In this document: positions 8,751 to 19,339 of the stretch, one piece after another
Position numbering within the stretch: position 1 is the stretch's first letter
How the letters are laid out: every line of letters begins with the position of its first letter
Translations under genes and position numbers: made by a program
The notes under the pieces: generated by a model
Seen by the model: the letters and a program-made list of their open reading frames with translations, nothing else
What the model was told of the DNA's origin: nothing
Databases searched by the model: none
From: Clostridia bacterium
Lineage (GTDB): Bacteria > Bacillota > Clostridia > Oscillospirales > CAG-272
Direction: 5' to 3'
DNA: 64,000 nucleotides
NCBI GenBank assembly: GCA_017453305.1
Contig: JAFTKJ010000025.1
Location: forward strand, 97,711-161,710

Positions 8751-10079
8751 ATGAAGCAACAAATTCATATCTACGGAGCGGGACTTGCCGGCTGTGAAGC
8801 GGCATGGCAGGCGGCAGAGCGCGGCGTTAAGGTCAAGCTCTATGAAATGAAACCGCAAAAATACACCCCCGCTCACCACAGCCAAGGCTTTGCCGAATTG
8901 GTTTGCTCCAACTCCTTGCGCTCCGATTGCGTGTCAAACGCAGTGGGGTTACTCAAGGAGGAAATGCGCCGCTTTGGATCTTTGATCATGCAGGCGGCTG
9001 ACGCAACGCGCGTACCTGCAGGCTCGGCACTGGCGGTGGACCGCGTGCTGTTTTCACAGTATATCACCGACCGTATCCGCTCTCACCCCGATATTGAGGT
9101 GATTGAGGCGGAGATGTCGGGAGTGGAGGAGGATGCCGTAACGGTGATCGCTACGGGTCCTCTGACCTCCGACTCCATGGCGGAATATATCGAAAAAGAG
9201 CTCGGTTGCGGAAAACTGCATTTTTTCGATGCCGCAGCACCGATCGTGGATGCTTCCACCATCAACATGGAAGTTGCGTTTTTCGCTTCTCGCTACGATA
9301 AGGGAGATGCGGACTATATCAACTGTCCTATGACGAAGGAGCAATACGACGCATTTTACGAGGCTTTGATCTCCGCTAAGGAGGCAGAGCTGAAGGAATT
9401 TGACAAAGAAAGTCAGAAGAACGTCAAGGTCTTTGAGGGGTGCATGCCCGTAGAGGTTATGGCGCGCCGCGGCTACGATACGCTTCGTTACGGTCCGCTC
9501 AAGCCCGTTGGCTTGAGCGATCCCCGTGTGGGCAAGGAGTTTTACGCCGTGGTACAGCTTCGCAAGGAGAACACCGAGGCGACCATGTTTAACCTTGTTG
9601 GCTTCCAGACGCACTTGACTTTCCCGGAGCAAAAAAGAGTCTTCCGCATGATTCCGGGACTTGAAAACGCAGAGTTTTTGCGCTTTGGCATCATGCACCG
9701 CAATACCTATCTCAATTCCCCCGGACTGTTGAACAATACGTATGCGATGTGCAATCGTCCGAACATCTTTTTCGCAGGTCAGATGACCGGCGTGGAGGGA
9801 TACGTAGAGTCAGCGGGCAGCGGACTTCTGGCAGGGATCAATGCGGCAAATCTTGTATTGGGGAAAGAACCTTTGATTTGCCCCGAGGAAACCATGCTTG
9901 GTGCTATGGCGGCGTACGTCAGCCGCGGAGGAATCGGCGATTTTGTACCGATGAATGCAAATTTCGGAATCGTTACACCGCTAGGCTACCGCGTCAAAGG
10001 CGGGAAGACGGCAAAGAATGAAAAGCTTGCAGAGCGTGCGCTTGCCGCAATTGATGATCTGCTGGCATCAAAATCGTAA
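8751..10079 (+). CDS. trmFO: Methylenetetrahydrofolate-tRNA-(uracil-54-C5) methyltransferase
   Basis: 442 residues. TrmFO is a flavoprotein that makes ribothymidine at position 54 of tRNA with methylenetetrahydrofolate as carbon donor. The N-terminal FAD motif is IHIYGAGLAGCEAAWQAAERG. The two cysteines important in the family fall at Cys52 (LVCSNSLRSD) and Cys231 (EGCMPVEVMARRG). The C-terminal FAD segment reads FFAGQMTGVEGYVESAGSGLLAGINAA. Spacing to topA is 2 bases, so the two are probably translated from one message. Confidence 0.96.
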   Translation: MKQQIHIYGAGLAGCEAAWQAAERGVKVKLYEMKPQKYTPAHHSQGFAELVCSNSLRSDCVSNAVGLLKEEMRRFGSLIMQAADATRVPAGSALAVDRVLFSQYITDRIRSHPDIEVIEAEMSGVEEDAVTVIATGPLTSDSMAEYIEKELGCGKLHFFDAAAPIVDASTINMEVAFFASRYDKGDADYINCPMTKEQYDAFYEALISAKEAELKEFDKESQKNVKVFEGCMPVEVMARRGYDTLRYGPLKPVGLSDPRVGKEFYAVVQLRKENTEATMFNLVGFQTHLTFPEQKRVFRMIPGLENAEFLRFGIMHRNTYLNSPGLLNNTYAMCNRPNIFFAGQMTGVEGYVESAGSGLLAGINAANLVLGKEPLICPEETMLGAMAAYVSRGGIGDFVPMNANFGIVTPLGYRVKGGKTAKNEKLAERALAAIDDLLASKS

Positions 10080-10134
10080 ATTCAAAGAATGTTGAACGGC
10101 GAATTTCGCCAAAAGGAAATGGAAAAATCACAAC

Positions 10135-11196
10135 ATGAGGATTATTGTAGATGTGATGGGAGGCGACCACGCACCTGAGGAAACTGTCAAGGGTGCGTTG
10201 CAAGCCTCGCGGGAGTATAATGCGAGCTTCATCCTTGTGGGAAACCGCAACGATATTGAGCGCATTGCTGCCGAAAATGATTTTGACATTCGCAGAATGG
10301 ATATCGTGCATACCGAAACTGTGATCCGTATGGAGGATAATCCGCTTTGCGTGGTACGTGGAAAGCAGGATTCCTCTATGTCCATCGGCTTGCGCATGCT
10401 TGCCGAGGGAAAGGGGGATGCTTTTGTCAGTACAGGAAACACAGGCGCGCTGTTTACGGGCGCGACGCTGATCGTACGTAAGATCAAGGGGATTCAGCGT
10501 GCGGGCATTGGAACCATCGTTCCCATGCAAAATCCCGTGCTTCTATTGGATACAGGAGCAAACGTCACCGTAACGGACGAAAATCTGGAGCAGTTTGGCA
10601 TCATCGGTTCTGCCTATATGTCCAAAATGTACGGCATTCGCAAACCGCGTGTGGGGCTTCTCAACAACGGCTCCGAGTCCTGCAAGGGGACCGAGCTGCA
10701 GCAAAACGCATACCGTCGCTTGGATCAAAACCCCGACATTTTCTTTGTAGGGAACATCGAGGCAAGCGTATTGCCGTTTGATACCTGCGACGTTATCGTT
10801 GCCGACGGCTTTACGGGAAATATTTTTCTCAAGGGCATCGAAGGCTTTGGGAAGCTTCTGCTTGGTAAGCTCAAGGAGATGTTTTACTCCAATACGGCAA
10901 CCAAGCTGGCGGCACTCTCTATGAAAAAGCAGATCGATGCAATGAAAAAGCAGTTTGATCCCTCCGAGCACGGCGGATCTCCCATTCTCGGTATTTCAAA
11001 GCCCGTGGTCAAGGCACACGGTTCCTCTGATGCAAAGGCGTTCAAAAACGCCATTGGACGCGCCATCGATTACGCAAGCTCCGGCGTTATCTACGATATT
11101 TCCGATACTGTGCAGGCGTACACCGCACGCAAAAAGGCGGAGGCAGCAGCGCAAAAGGAGCAGGAAGCGGCAGTGCCGCAAGAACAAAACGATTAA
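10135..11196 (+). CDS. plsX: Phosphate acyltransferase PlsX
   Basis: 353 residues starting MRIIVDVMGGDHAPEETVKGAL, the PlsX hallmark, with GNTGALFTGATLIV, LLDTGANV and VADGFTGNIFLKGIEG. It makes acyl phosphate from acyl-ACP for the PlsY step of phospholipid synthesis and works at the membrane. A charged Ala/Lys/Gln tail (last 25 residues) follows the family core. The ribosome site is weak (AAAAGGAAATGG, about 20 bases away). rnc follows 12 bases after the stop; the acyl carrier gene acpP that often lies between them is absent. Confidence 0.95.
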   Translation: MRIIVDVMGGDHAPEETVKGALQASREYNASFILVGNRNDIERIAAENDFDIRRMDIVHTETVIRMEDNPLCVVRGKQDSSMSIGLRMLAEGKGDAFVSTGNTGALFTGATLIVRKIKGIQRAGIGTIVPMQNPVLLLDTGANVTVTDENLEQFGIIGSAYMSKMYGIRKPRVGLLNNGSESCKGTELQQNAYRRLDQNPDIFFVGNIEASVLPFDTCDVIVADGFTGNIFLKGIEGFGKLLLGKLKEMFYSNTATKLAALSMKKQIDAMKKQFDPSEHGGSPILGISKPVVKAHGSSDAKAFKNAIGRAIDYASSGVIYDISDTVQAYTARKKAEAAAQKEQEAAVPQEQND

Positions 11197-11208
11197 ACGA
11201 GGTATAAT

Positions 11209-11931
11209 ATGGCATTCGCTTTGACGGAATTGCAAAACCGAATCGGATATCATTTCCATCAAATCAAATATCTTGAAAGGGCAGTGACACACTCCTCCTA
11301 TTCCAACGAAACCGGTGCACGCAACCATCACCTTTTGTGCAACGAGCGGTTGGAGTTCTTGGGGGATTCGGTGCTTTCCCTTGTTACAAGTAAATATCTT
11401 TATACGCGCTTTGCGGAGTATCCCGAGGGTGACCTGACGCGCATTCGTGCGGCTTTGGTCTGCGAGGAGGCATTGGCTTCCTTTGCGGAACAGATCGGAC
11501 TTGGGGAATTCCTGCTTCTCGGAAAAGGAGAGGCACAAAGCGGCGGCGCGGATAAACCCGCAATCCTGGCGGATGCTTTTGAGGCAGTCCTGGCGGCAAT
11601 CTATCTGGACGCCGGGGATGAGGAGGGCTTTGGCGCAGTTTCAAGCTTTCTCTTACCCCTGATCAAAGCTGCGGCAGACGCAATGCCCGACATGGGCGGC
11701 GTACGCATCGACAGCAAATCGCGTCTGCAGGAATTCATTCAACAGGATCGCGAGCAAAAGGAAACGCTGGAATATCGCTTGAAGGGTGAGCGCGGTCCCG
11801 ACCACAACAAGACCTTTACCGTAGAGCTTTACCTTGGTGCCAACTGCATTGGCGTTGGCGAGGGACACTCCAAAAAGAGTGCCGAGCAGGCGGCGGCAAA
11901 GGCGGCGCTGGCTTTATTTGGACAAGCTTGA
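11209..11931 (+). CDS. rnc: Ribonuclease III
   Basis: 240 residues. The N-terminal endonuclease domain has NERLEFLGDSVLSLVTSKYLY, whose acidic residues bind the catalytic magnesium, and LADAFEAVLAAIYLDAG. The C-terminal double-stranded RNA-binding domain (about 165-238) reads SRLQEFIQQDREQKETLEYRLKGERGPDHNKTFTVELYLG and ends SKKSAEQAAAKAALALFGQA. It cleaves double-stranded RNA in rRNA maturation and mRNA decay. The ATG follows GAGG 7 bases upstream. Confidence 0.96.
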   Translation: MAFALTELQNRIGYHFHQIKYLERAVTHSSYSNETGARNHHLLCNERLEFLGDSVLSLVTSKYLYTRFAEYPEGDLTRIRAALVCEEALASFAEQIGLGEFLLLGKGEAQSGGADKPAILADAFEAVLAAIYLDAGDEEGFGAVSSFLLPLIKAAADAMPDMGGVRIDSKSRLQEFIQQDREQKETLEYRLKGERGPDHNKTFTVELYLGANCIGVGEGHSKKSAEQAAAKAALALFGQA

Positions 11932-11932
11932 T

Positions 11933-12952
11933 ATGCGCCATTGCAATATTCCCGTATTCATCCCACATCTGGGATGTCCAAATCAATGCGTGTTTTGCAA
12001 TCAGCGTTCGATCTCGGAGCGTATGGAGTTTCGGGAATCCGACGTCCGTCAACAGATCGACACCGCACTATCCACCCTGCAATCGGGGGATACGGCGGAG
12101 ATCGCGTTTTTTGGCGGCTCCTTTACGGGCATTGATCGCGAATTGATGATGCGATTGCTGGATTTGGCGGAGGGCTACGTTCGTCAAGGCAGGGTGGCAT
12201 CTATTCGCCTTTCCACTCGTCCGGATTATATCAGCGAAGAGATTTTGGAGATCCTTTCACGTTATTCCGTACGCCATATCGAGCTCGGATTGCAAAGCAT
12301 GGATGACGCCGTTTTGCAGGCGTCAAAACGAGGACATACCGCACGCGATGCCGAAAACGCTTGCCGCATGGTTCTGCAAGCGGGATTTTCACTCGTGGGG
12401 CAGATGATGATCGGCTTGCCGTCATCCACACCCGAGACGGAGATGGAGACCGCCAGACGGATTTGCAAATTGGGGGCATCTGCGGTGCGCATTTATCCCA
12501 CCGTGGTTTTTTATGACACACCCTTGTGTGAAATGGCGCAAAGTGGCACATACGTGCCCATGACAGTTGAGGAGGCGGTGGCGCGAACCGCTCCCGTACT
12601 GCAATTCTTTCGCGCAAATCAAATCCCGTGCATTCGCCTGGGACTGTGTGCTACAGAGACCCTGACCTCCAAGGAGGCGGTCCTGGGAGGTCCCAATCAC
12701 CCCGCCCTTGGGGAATTGATCATGAGTGAGTGCGCTTATCTTGAAATTTATCGTGCTTTGGAGGCAAAAGGACTTTTAGGAACGCAGGTCGTTTTAGAGG
12801 TTCCCGAAAAAGAGGTCTCCATTGCCGTGGGTCAGCATAGAAGCAATATCAAACGCCTTTTGCGCGAAACGGGAACAGACGTCCGTCGCGTGATAGGAAA
12901 AAAGAACGGGGAAGGGATCACGCTGTACCCGTATTCTCAAAATCCATTTTAG
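11933..12952 (+). CDS. Elp3-like radical SAM protein
   Basis: 339 residues starting MRHCNIPVFIPHLGCPNQCVFCNQRSI. The cluster cysteines are Cys15, Cys19 and Cys22. FFGGSFTGIDRELMMRLLDLAEGYV and ELGLQSMDDAVLQASKRGHTA are typical of the Elp3/HemN-type radical SAM core. The C-terminus looks like the extra radical SAM C-terminal domain of this group. The start at 11933 is chosen because it begins one base after the rnc stop and just before the first family motif; an upstream extension inside rnc would be non-homologous. Genes of this type are found between rnc and smc in many Clostridia. Its substrate, perhaps tRNA, is unknown. Confidence 0.82.
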   Translation: MRHCNIPVFIPHLGCPNQCVFCNQRSISERMEFRESDVRQQIDTALSTLQSGDTAEIAFFGGSFTGIDRELMMRLLDLAEGYVRQGRVASIRLSTRPDYISEEILEILSRYSVRHIELGLQSMDDAVLQASKRGHTARDAENACRMVLQAGFSLVGQMMIGLPSSTPETEMETARRICKLGASAVRIYPTVVFYDTPLCEMAQSGTYVPMTVEEAVARTAPVLQFFRANQIPCIRLGLCATETLTSKEAVLGGPNHPALGELIMSECAYLEIYRALEAKGLLGTQVVLEVPEKEVSIAVGQHRSNIKRLLRETGTDVRRVIGKKNGEGITLYPYSQNPF

Positions 12953-12964
12953 GAGGACAACACT

Positions 12965-15900
12965 TTGTATCTGAAATCATTGGAAATGCAAGGCTTTAAA
13001 TCCTTTCCGGATAAGACCAAGCTTGTGTTTGAAAACGAAACCGAGGTAAATTTGGTCAATGACGGAGTGGCACACGGTGTTACCGTAATTGTCGGACCGA
13101 ACGGTTCCGGAAAATCGAATATCGCCGATGCCATGCGTTGGGTTTTGGGAGAGATCTCATCCAAGAGCTTGCGCGGAAGTAAGATGGAGGACGTCATCTT
13201 CGGTGGTGCCGACAGCCGTCGCCCTATGGGATACGCCGAGGTTTCGGTCACCTTTGATAACCGCGGCGATTTTGCCAAGCTGGATTGCCCCTACGACGAG
13301 GTTACCGTTACCCGTCGTTATTACCGCTCGGGCGATAGTGAATATTTCATCAACCGCAAAGGCGTTCGCTTAAAGGATATTTACGAGCTGTTTATGAACA
13401 CCGGTGTCGGCCGTGATGGCTATTCCATTATCGGTCAGGGACGTATTGCGGAAATGGTATCGCGTAAGAGTGAGGAACGCCGCAGTGTGTTTGAGGATGC
13501 TTCCGGTATTGCAAAATACCGTTACAAAAAGAACGAAGCAGAGCGCAAGCTGAAAACGACCGAGGAAAATATGACGCGTGCGAACGATATCTTTCTGGAG
13601 GTATCCGCGCAGGTCGTTCCCTTGCAAAAGGAAGCCGAAAAGGCAAAAAAAGCCATCGAATTGATGGAAAACAAAAAGCGCGCAGACGTCAGCCTTTGGC
13701 TGTACGATACCGAAAAGCTGCGCGGAGAGCTGAGTGCTGCCGAGGAAGCGATGCAGCACGCTGCCTTTGACCTGCAAATGGCAGAGGACGGCATTCAATC
13801 CCTGGAGGCGCAGAATGCAAAGCTGTTCGAGGCATCGCAGGGAAGTAAAAAGGAATCCGAGGAGTTGCTCACGCAGATCCGCGAGCAGACCGAGCAATGC
13901 CACACCCTTGAGAGTGAGTACCGCGTTGCGGAGAACACGATCTCTCACGCAAAAGAGCTGATTGCCGCCACACAGGGAAGTGTTGGAGGCACCGAAAAGG
14001 CGTTGCAAAACGAAATGGAAGCCTCTGCAAAGCATACGGCACGCATTGTCGAATTGCAAAATACCGAGGAGGAGCTGCAAAAGGAGCAGGAAAAGCTGAC
14101 CTTGGAGCAGACGCATCTGAGTGCAAAATCCAGTGAGCTGGAGGCGCAGGTCGCACAGGCACTGGAGGATATCCGTGCTTTGGAAAATGAGGCTGTGGAC
14201 GTTAAGGTCCGCATTTCGGTATTGGAGAATGCAAAAAATTCGGATACTGATAAAAACAGCTCGGCACTGACCGAGTTGGAGGGATACCGTAAGGTGTCCG
14301 CAGAATTGGAGGAGCAATGCGGGGTCAAGGAGCGCGCGGTTGCGGCATACGATGCCGAAATCACGGGCATTGACGGCGAGATCTCCAAATTCGAGCAGGC
14401 GTTGAGCGATGCGTCTGCCAACCTGAAGAACACCACCGCACGATTGAACAACGAGACCTTCCGCCGTGATTCCGTATCACAGCGCATTTCCACCTTCAAA
14501 TCCATGGAGGAACATTTTGAAGGGTACTCCAACGCGGTGCGTTACGTTATGAAGCAATACGGCGAGGGGAAGATCACCGATGCGCACGGCGTGCCTTGCG
14601 GTACGATCTACGGTCCTCTTTCCAAGGTCATCTCCGTGGATGACAAATATTTAACCGCTATTGAGATCGCGTTGGGTGCAAATCTGCAAAACATCGTGGT
14701 TGAGGATGAGGCGACCGCAAAGGCAGCAATGTATACCTTGAAGAGGGGAGAGGCAGGTCGCGCGACCTTCTTCCCACTCACCTCCATGAAGGCGTCTGCT
14801 CCCACTCGGGAGATCACCGATGCCGCAGGCTTTGAGGGCTACGTCGGTGTGGCGAGTGACCTGGTCAAGGCAGAGGCAAAGTTTTCCGACGTGCTGGCAT
14901 CCCTCCTTGGCAGAACCGTGGTCTTTGATAACATCGATCACGCCACCGTCATGGCAAAGTCCTTGCATTACCGCGTTCGTGCCGTGACGCTTGACGGTCA
15001 GCAGATCAATGCAGGCGGTTCCTTTACGGGTGGTTCCGTGCGTACGGGTAGCGGTATTTTGTCCCGCGCAGGTGAGATCAAGCGCCTGGAGACGGAGCTT
15101 ACCGAACGCAATGCTACCGTTAAAACCTTGGAGAAAGAAGTCGCCAAGCTGCAGGAAGCTGTGCAGAACCTGGAGGACGAGAAGTTCTCGGCAGAGGATC
15201 GCCGCGAGCTGATCGGCGTATTGCGTAATACCGAAAACGGACAGCTGGATCAGCTGCGCGCAAAGCTGGATGCAAACAATACTTTGCTCAATAAGCTCCG
15301 TGCCGACATGCAGGAATACGAAAATGCAAAAGCAAAGTACGAGGAGGACATTGAGGTCCTTAGTGCAGAGGAAAAATCCTTGCGCCATCGCATCCGCGAG
15401 ATGTCCGATTTCCGCTCCGAAAAGGACGCAGAGCGCGGAGATGTGATCCTGCGCCTGGATGAGATCGCAAAGGGCTTGACCGAGCTTTACATTCGTGTCA
15501 GCGAAACGCAAAAGGATATCGAAACGGCACAAATGCTCAAAAATGCCTCCGAGGAGCGTATGGAGGGCTTCAATCGCGAGATGATGACCCTTGCAGGGCG
15601 CATCAACACGCAAACCGAGCAGATCCGTTTGACCACCGAGGCAATGGAAGCTAACCGTTTGGCTTACGAGTCTGCAACAAAGCAGCTCGAACGCCTCAAC
15701 GAAAAGCGTAGCACGGTAGAGAAGGATAACTTTGAGTTTGAGCGCAAGCTCAATGAACTCAATGCAAAGCTCCGCGACCGCATGAACCAAAAGGAATTGA
15801 TCTTCCGTGAGTATACCAAGTGTGAAAATAAGCTTGCAAATCTGCGCGATACGCAGGATAAGCTTGCAACCAAGCTGTGGGATGATTATGAGCTGACGCG

Positions 15901-16636
15901 CAACGATGCGGTGGCACTTGGCTATCCTCCTATCACTAAGGAGAATCGTGCCGAGATGATCTCTCTGCAGACAGAATGTCGCAACAAGCTGCGTGTCATC
16001 GGACACGTGGACCTTGACGCTGTCAACAAGTACGAGGAGGTCAAGGTGCGTTACGACTACATGAACGCACAGATCTCGGATCTTGAAAAGGCAAGAAAGG
16101 AGCTCAACGGCATCATCAGCCAGCTTGAGGTAGAAATGAAGGCATCCTTCATTGAGTCCTTTAATAAGATCAATGAGAACTTCGGAAAGGTCTTTGCCGA
16201 GCTCTTTGGCGGTGGCTCTGCCGAGCTCTCTCTCTCCGATCCCGAAAACGTTCTGGAAAGCGGAATTGAGATCAAGGCGGCACCTCCCGGTAAGATCATC
16301 AAGAGTCTGATGCAGCTGTCGGGCGGTGAGCAGGCGTTCATTGGTGTAGCACTCTTCTTTGCTACCATTCAGGTCAATCCCACGCCGTTCTGTATCCTGG
16401 ACGAGATCGAGGCAGCACTGGATGAGGTCAACGTCGAGCGCTTGGCGCAGTACATCAAACGTTACTCCCACGGCACACAGTTCATCATGATCACGCACCG
16501 TCGCGGAACCATGGCGGCGGCAGACAGACTGTACGGTGTTACCATGCCTGAGCACGGTATCTCCAAGGTGCTGATGCTGGATGTAAACGACATTTCCAAG
16601 AAGGAAGGAGAAGATTGGAATGGGATTTTTGGATAA
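12965..16636 (+). CDS. smc: Chromosome segregation ATPase SMC
   Basis: 1223 residues. The start is TTG, 8 bases after AGGAGG, and gives [20 protein letters not shown]. Walker A is [20 protein letters not shown] (about 43-62). Two long coiled coils flank a hinge near residues 510-670 ([17 protein letters not shown] through [22 protein letters not shown]). The ABC signature [15 protein letters not shown] is near residue 1117 and Walker B is [15 protein letters not shown]. With ScpA and ScpB (not in this window) it forms the ring that organises and separates chromosomes. Its last 17 bases overlap the start of ftsY. Confidence 0.96.
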   Translation: MYLKSLEMQGFKSFPDKTKLVFENETEVNLVNDGVAHGVTVIVGPNGSGKSNIADAMRWVLGEISSKSLRGSKMEDVIFGGADSRRPMGYAEVSVTFDNRGDFAKLDCPYDEVTVTRRYYRSGDSEYFINRKGVRLKDIYELFMNTGVGRDGYSIIGQGRIAEMVSRKSEERRSVFEDASGIAKYRYKKNEAERKLKTTEENMTRANDIFLEVSAQVVPLQKEAEKAKKAIELMENKKRADVSLWLYDTEKLRGELSAAEEAMQHAAFDLQMAEDGIQSLEAQNAKLFEASQGSKKESEELLTQIREQTEQCHTLESEYRVAENTISHAKELIAATQGSVGGTEKALQNEMEASAKHTARIVELQNTEEELQKEQEKLTLEQTHLSAKSSELEAQVAQALEDIRALENEAVDVKVRISVLENAKNSDTDKNSSALTELEGYRKVSAELEEQCGVKERAVAAYDAEITGIDGEISKFEQALSDASANLKNTTARLNNETFRRDSVSQRISTFKSMEEHFEGYSNAVRYVMKQYGEGKITDAHGVPCGTIYGPLSKVISVDDKYLTAIEIALGANLQNIVVEDEATAKAAMYTLKRGEAGRATFFPLTSMKASAPTREITDAAGFEGYVGVASDLVKAEAKFSDVLASLLGRTVVFDNIDHATVMAKSLHYRVRAVTLDGQQINAGGSFTGGSVRTGSGILSRAGEIKRLETELTERNATVKTLEKEVAKLQEAVQNLEDEKFSAEDRRELIGVLRNTENGQLDQLRAKLDANNTLLNKLRADMQEYENAKAKYEEDIEVLSAEEKSLRHRIREMSDFRSEKDAERGDVILRLDEIAKGLTELYIRVSETQKDIETAQMLKNASEERMEGFNREMMTLAGRINTQTEQIRLTTEAMEANRLAYESATKQLERLNEKRSTVEKDNFEFERKLNELNAKLRDRMNQKELIFREYTKCENKLANLRDTQDKLATKLWDDYELTRNDAVALGYPPITKENRAEMISLQTECRNKLRVIGHVDLDAVNKYEEVKVRYDYMNAQISDLEKARKELNGIISQLEVEMKASFIESFNKINENFGKVFAELFGGGSAELSLSDPENVLESGIEIKAAPPGKIIKSLMQLSGGEQAFIGVALFFATIQVNPTPFCILDEIEAALDEVNVERLAQYIKRYSHGTQFIMITHRRGTMAAADRLYGVTMPEHGISKVLMLDVNDISKKEGEDWNGIFG

Positions 16637-18197
16637 GCTGTTCGGCAAAAAGAAGCGCGAAAAGGAGCTTCAAGCCGAGGAGGAACTCCGTAAAATAGAA
16701 GCAGAAAAAGCCGAAGCAGAAGCGAAGGCACAAGCCGAGGCGGAAGCGAAGACACAAGCCGAGGCGGAAGCGAAGACACAAGCCGAGGCGGAAGCGAAGG
16801 CACAAGCCGAAGCAGAAGCAAAGGCACAAGCCGAGGCAGAAGCGAAGGCACAAGCCGAGGCAGAAGCAAAGGCACAAGCCGAAGCAGAAGCGAAGGCACA
16901 AGCCGAGGCAGAAGCGAAGGCACAAGCCGAGGCGGAAGCAAAAGCACAAGCCGAGGCAGAAGCGAGGGCACAAGCCGAGGCAGAAGCGAAGGCACAAGCC
17001 GAGGCGGAAGCAAAGGCACGAGCCGAGGCGGAAGCGAAGGCACAAGCCGAGGCAGAAGCAAAAGCACAAGCCGAGGCAGAAGCAAAAGCACAAGCCGAGG
17101 CGGAAGCGAAGGCACAAGCCGAGGCAGAAGCAAAGGCACAAGCCGAAGCAGAAGCGAAGGCACAAGCCGAGGCGGAAGCGAAGGCACAAGCCGAAGCGGA
17201 AGCGAAGGCACAAGCCGAAGCGGAAGCAAAAGCACAAGCCGAGGCAGAAGAAACCGAGGTTTTGACCGAGGAAACACGCAAGAAGGAGAAAAAATCCTTC
17301 TGGAGCCGTGTGCGCGAAGGATTGACTAAGACTAAGAATGCGATCTTTGGTCAGATCGACGATCTGTTAAAGAATTTCGTTAAGGTCGATGAGGATCTTT
17401 TGGAGGAATTGGAAGAGATTTTGATCTGCGCGGACGTTGGTGTCAACGCGGCAGAGGAGATCATCGATGAGCTGCGTGAGCAGGTCAAGGACGGCAGGCT
17501 CAAGGAAAAGGAGCAGGTCACCGAGGCATTGCACGGCATTCTGGAGGGCATGATCGGTGAGGGAGAGGAGCTGAAGCTGGATACTACTCCCTCCGTCATC
17601 CTTGTTATCGGTGTCAACGGCGTAGGAAAGACGACCTCCATCGGTAAGATCTCCAACCGCCTGCGCAAGGAGGGCAAAAAAGTCGTCGTTGCGGCGGCAG
17701 ATACCTTCCGTGCGGCGGCAATCGATCAGCTTGCCGTTTGGTGCGATCGCGCCAAGGTTGAATTGGTGCGCCAAAACGAGGGAAGTGACCCTGCGGCGGT
17801 GGTATTTGACGCTTGCCACGTCGCCAAAAATAAAAAGGCGGACGTTCTCATCATTGATACTGCAGGCAGACTTCACAACAAGACCAACCTGATGAACGAG
17901 CTTGCAAAGATCAATCGCGTCATTGACCGCGAAATGCCGGGTGCTTCGCGCGAGAACCTCCTGGTTCTGGATGCCACCACCGGACAAAATGCGATTTTGC
18001 AGGCAAAGGAATTCAAAAATGCGGCAAGCTTGACAGGTCTGATCCTGAATAAGCTGGACGGTACCGCAAAGGGCGGCATCGTTATCTCCATCCGCAAGGA
18101 GCTCAACATTCCCGTAAAGTTCATCGGAGTTGGAGAAAAGCTGGACGACATGCAGGAGTTCGATCAAAAGGAATTCGTCAGCGCGCTGTTTGAGTAA
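16620..18197 (+). CDS. ftsY: Signal recognition particle receptor FtsY, with a 22-copy octapeptide repeat
   Basis: 525 residues. The C-terminal NG GTPase domain (about 230-525) has [19 protein letters not shown] (P loop at about 331), [37 protein letters not shown] and [13 protein letters not shown]. FtsY docks SRP-bound ribosomes at the membrane. The N-terminal region begins [16 protein letters not shown], a membrane-type basic helix, followed by 22 copies of AEAEAKAQ (about residues 31-206), which makes the protein much longer than a typical 300-330-residue FtsY. Start ATG 16620 has GGAAGGAG upstream and overlaps smc by 17 bases. Confidence 0.95.
   Translation: MGFLDKLFGKKKREKELQAEEELRKIEAEKAEAEAKAQAEAEAKTQAEAEAKTQAEAEAKAQAEAEAKAQAEAEAKAQAEAEAKAQAEAEAKAQAEAEAKAQAEAEAKAQAEAEARAQAEAEAKAQAEAEAKARAEAEAKAQAEAEAKAQAEAEAKAQAEAEAKAQAEAEAKAQAEAEAKAQAEAEAKAQAEAEAKAQAEAEAKAQAEAEETEVLTEETRKKEKKSFWSRVREGLTKTKNAIFGQIDDLLKNFVKVDEDLLEELEEILICADVGVNAAEEIIDELREQVKDGRLKEKEQVTEALHGILEGMIGEGEELKLDTTPSVILVIGVNGVGKTTSIGKISNRLRKEGKKVVVAAADTFRAAAIDQLAVWCDRAKVELVRQNEGSDPAAVVFDACHVAKNKKADVLIIDTAGRLHNKTNLMNELAKINRVIDREMPGASRENLLVLDATTGQNAILQAKEFKNAASLTGLILNKLDGTAKGGIVISIRKELNIPVKFIGVGEKLDDMQEFDQKEFVSALFE
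16710..17237 (+). repeat. 24-bp tandem repeat, 22 units, inside ftsY
   Basis: The span is exactly 528 bases, or 22 units of 24 bases encoding AEAEAKAQ. Variants are few (AEAEAKTQ in units 2 and 3, AEAEARAQ in unit 11, AEAEAKAR in unit 13). Third-position changes such as GAG/GAA, GCG/GCA and AAG/AAA vary between units, so the units are not all identical at the DNA level. It keeps frame throughout. Confidence 0.97.
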
Positions 18198-18209
18198 GGG
18201 GTGATTACG

Positions 18210-18818
18210 TTGAAGCTTGTATTGGCATCCCGAAACAAAAAGAAGATTGAGGAGCTTCGCACGCTTCTGTCCGAGGAGCTTGGCGACGTAGAGATTCTGT
18301 CTCTTGATGACGTCGGCATTCTTGGGGATATTGAGGAGGACGGCGAGACCTTTGAAGAAAACGCCCTGATCAAGGCGCGCGTTGCCGCAAAGAGCGGCTA
18401 TATCGGTGTGGCAGACGACTCGGGGCTGAGCGTGGACGCGCTGGGTGGGGAACCCGGTGTCTATTCCGCGCGTTATGCCGCAAAGTGCAATTTTGCGGGA
18501 GATCACGACGATGAGGGCAACAATCAATGCCTCCTGTACCATTTGCGCGACGTTCCCGACGGGCAACGCGGCGGCGCTTACGTTTGTGCCGTGGCATGCG
18601 TCTTCCCAAACGGAAAAGAACTTGTCGTACGTGGGGAATCCCGTGGTGAGATTTTGCATGAGTATCACGGAACGGGTGGCTTTGGCTATGATCCGCTGTT
18701 TTACTTCCCGCAGTTTCAAAAGACCTTTGCCGAGGTGACCCCCGAGCAAAAGCACTCGGTCTCGCATCGCGGCATTGCAATCCGCGCATTTGTAAAAAAA
18801 CTGAAAGAGCAACTATAA
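18210..18818 (+). CDS. rdgB: XTP/dITP diphosphatase (RdgB/HAM1)
   Basis: About 202 residues. LVLASRNKKKIEELRTLL at the N-terminus, ETFEENALIKARVAAKSG, ADDSGLSVDALGGEPGVYSARYA and GTGGFGYDPLFYFP are the HAM1 signatures. The enzyme hydrolyses inosine, xanthosine and related triphosphates to keep them out of DNA and RNA. The TTG at 18210 is preferred because AAGGGG at 18196-18201 lies 8 bases before it and the protein then begins at the family position; a GTG at 18201 overlaps that ribosome site. Confidence 0.92.
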   Translation: MKLVLASRNKKKIEELRTLLSEELGDVEILSLDDVGILGDIEEDGETFEENALIKARVAAKSGYIGVADDSGLSVDALGGEPGVYSARYAAKCNFAGDHDDEGNNQCLLYHLRDVPDGQRGGAYVCAVACVFPNGKELVVRGESRGEILHEYHGTGGFGYDPLFYFPQFQKTFAEVTPEQKHSVSHRGIAIRAFVKKLKEQL

Positions 18819-18830
18819 CAATTACAAACC

Positions 18831-19328
18831 ATGAGATTTAGTGAATTTTTTACCGCTCCGGCCATGAGAGCCTTATCCATCCGTGCGGGATTTCTGGTCG
18901 GGCTTGCCGTTATTCTCTTTTCAAATCTGGATTGGAGATACGGCGTTTTGATCGGCGCAGGCGTCACTTTGGTGGCGTCCGTGCTCTTACCCTTCATCTT
19001 TTACGTCAGGCTTCTTCCTTATAAGCGCATCAAGGAAAAGTTTCCGCGCCCTTTTTTGGTGGATGCCCCCGTGCGCTTTATTGTAAAGCAGGGAACCATC
19101 GGCGGCTTTTTCGTGCTGACGTCAAAGAGCATGATTTTCCTCTCGCGCGAGTCTGCCAACGCAACGCTGGAGCTCTCGCACGGCGATGTGGAATCGGTCT
19201 GCCTTGGCGAGGATGAGGGAACCATTGACATTATTTTGAACCAAAAGCAGTTTATCAGGGTAATATCCAACGTTGACGAGGAGATCGTAGCGATCCTCAA
19301 GGAAAACGGTTGGAACGTTACCGAATGA
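18831..19328 (+). CDS. Small membrane protein with two transmembrane helices and a cytosolic domain
   Basis: 165 residues. Two hydrophobic segments (about 16-31 and 38-60) form a hairpin, followed by a soluble region of about 100 residues with alternating strands (RFIVKQGTIGGFFVLTSKSMIFLSRE, SVCLGEDEGTIDIILNQKQFIRVIS). The layout resembles YcxB-like or bacterial PH-like domain proteins, but no signature allows a firm family call. It lies between rdgB and the yhbY-nadD-yqeK cluster in the same direction and is probably part of that transcription unit. Confidence 0.75.
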   Translation: MRFSEFFTAPAMRALSIRAGFLVGLAVILFSNLDWRYGVLIGAGVTLVASVLLPFIFYVRLLPYKRIKEKFPRPFLVDAPVRFIVKQGTIGGFFVLTSKSMIFLSRESANATLELSHGDVESVCLGEDEGTIDIILNQKQFIRVISNVDEEIVAILKENGWNVTE

Positions 19329-19339
19329 AAGGAACGTTT

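Noticed and set aside
11203-11208. TATAAT directly before rnc as a promoter
   Set aside because: It overlaps the ribosome-binding region of rnc and has no -35 box; it would leave no leader.
16462-17281. Long minus-strand open frames (203-271 codons) opposite the ftsY repeat
   Set aside because: They are by-products of the 24-bp repeat, which is open in all frames; their products are low-complexity (e.g. repeated LRFRLGLC or ASACAFAS) with no ribosome site.
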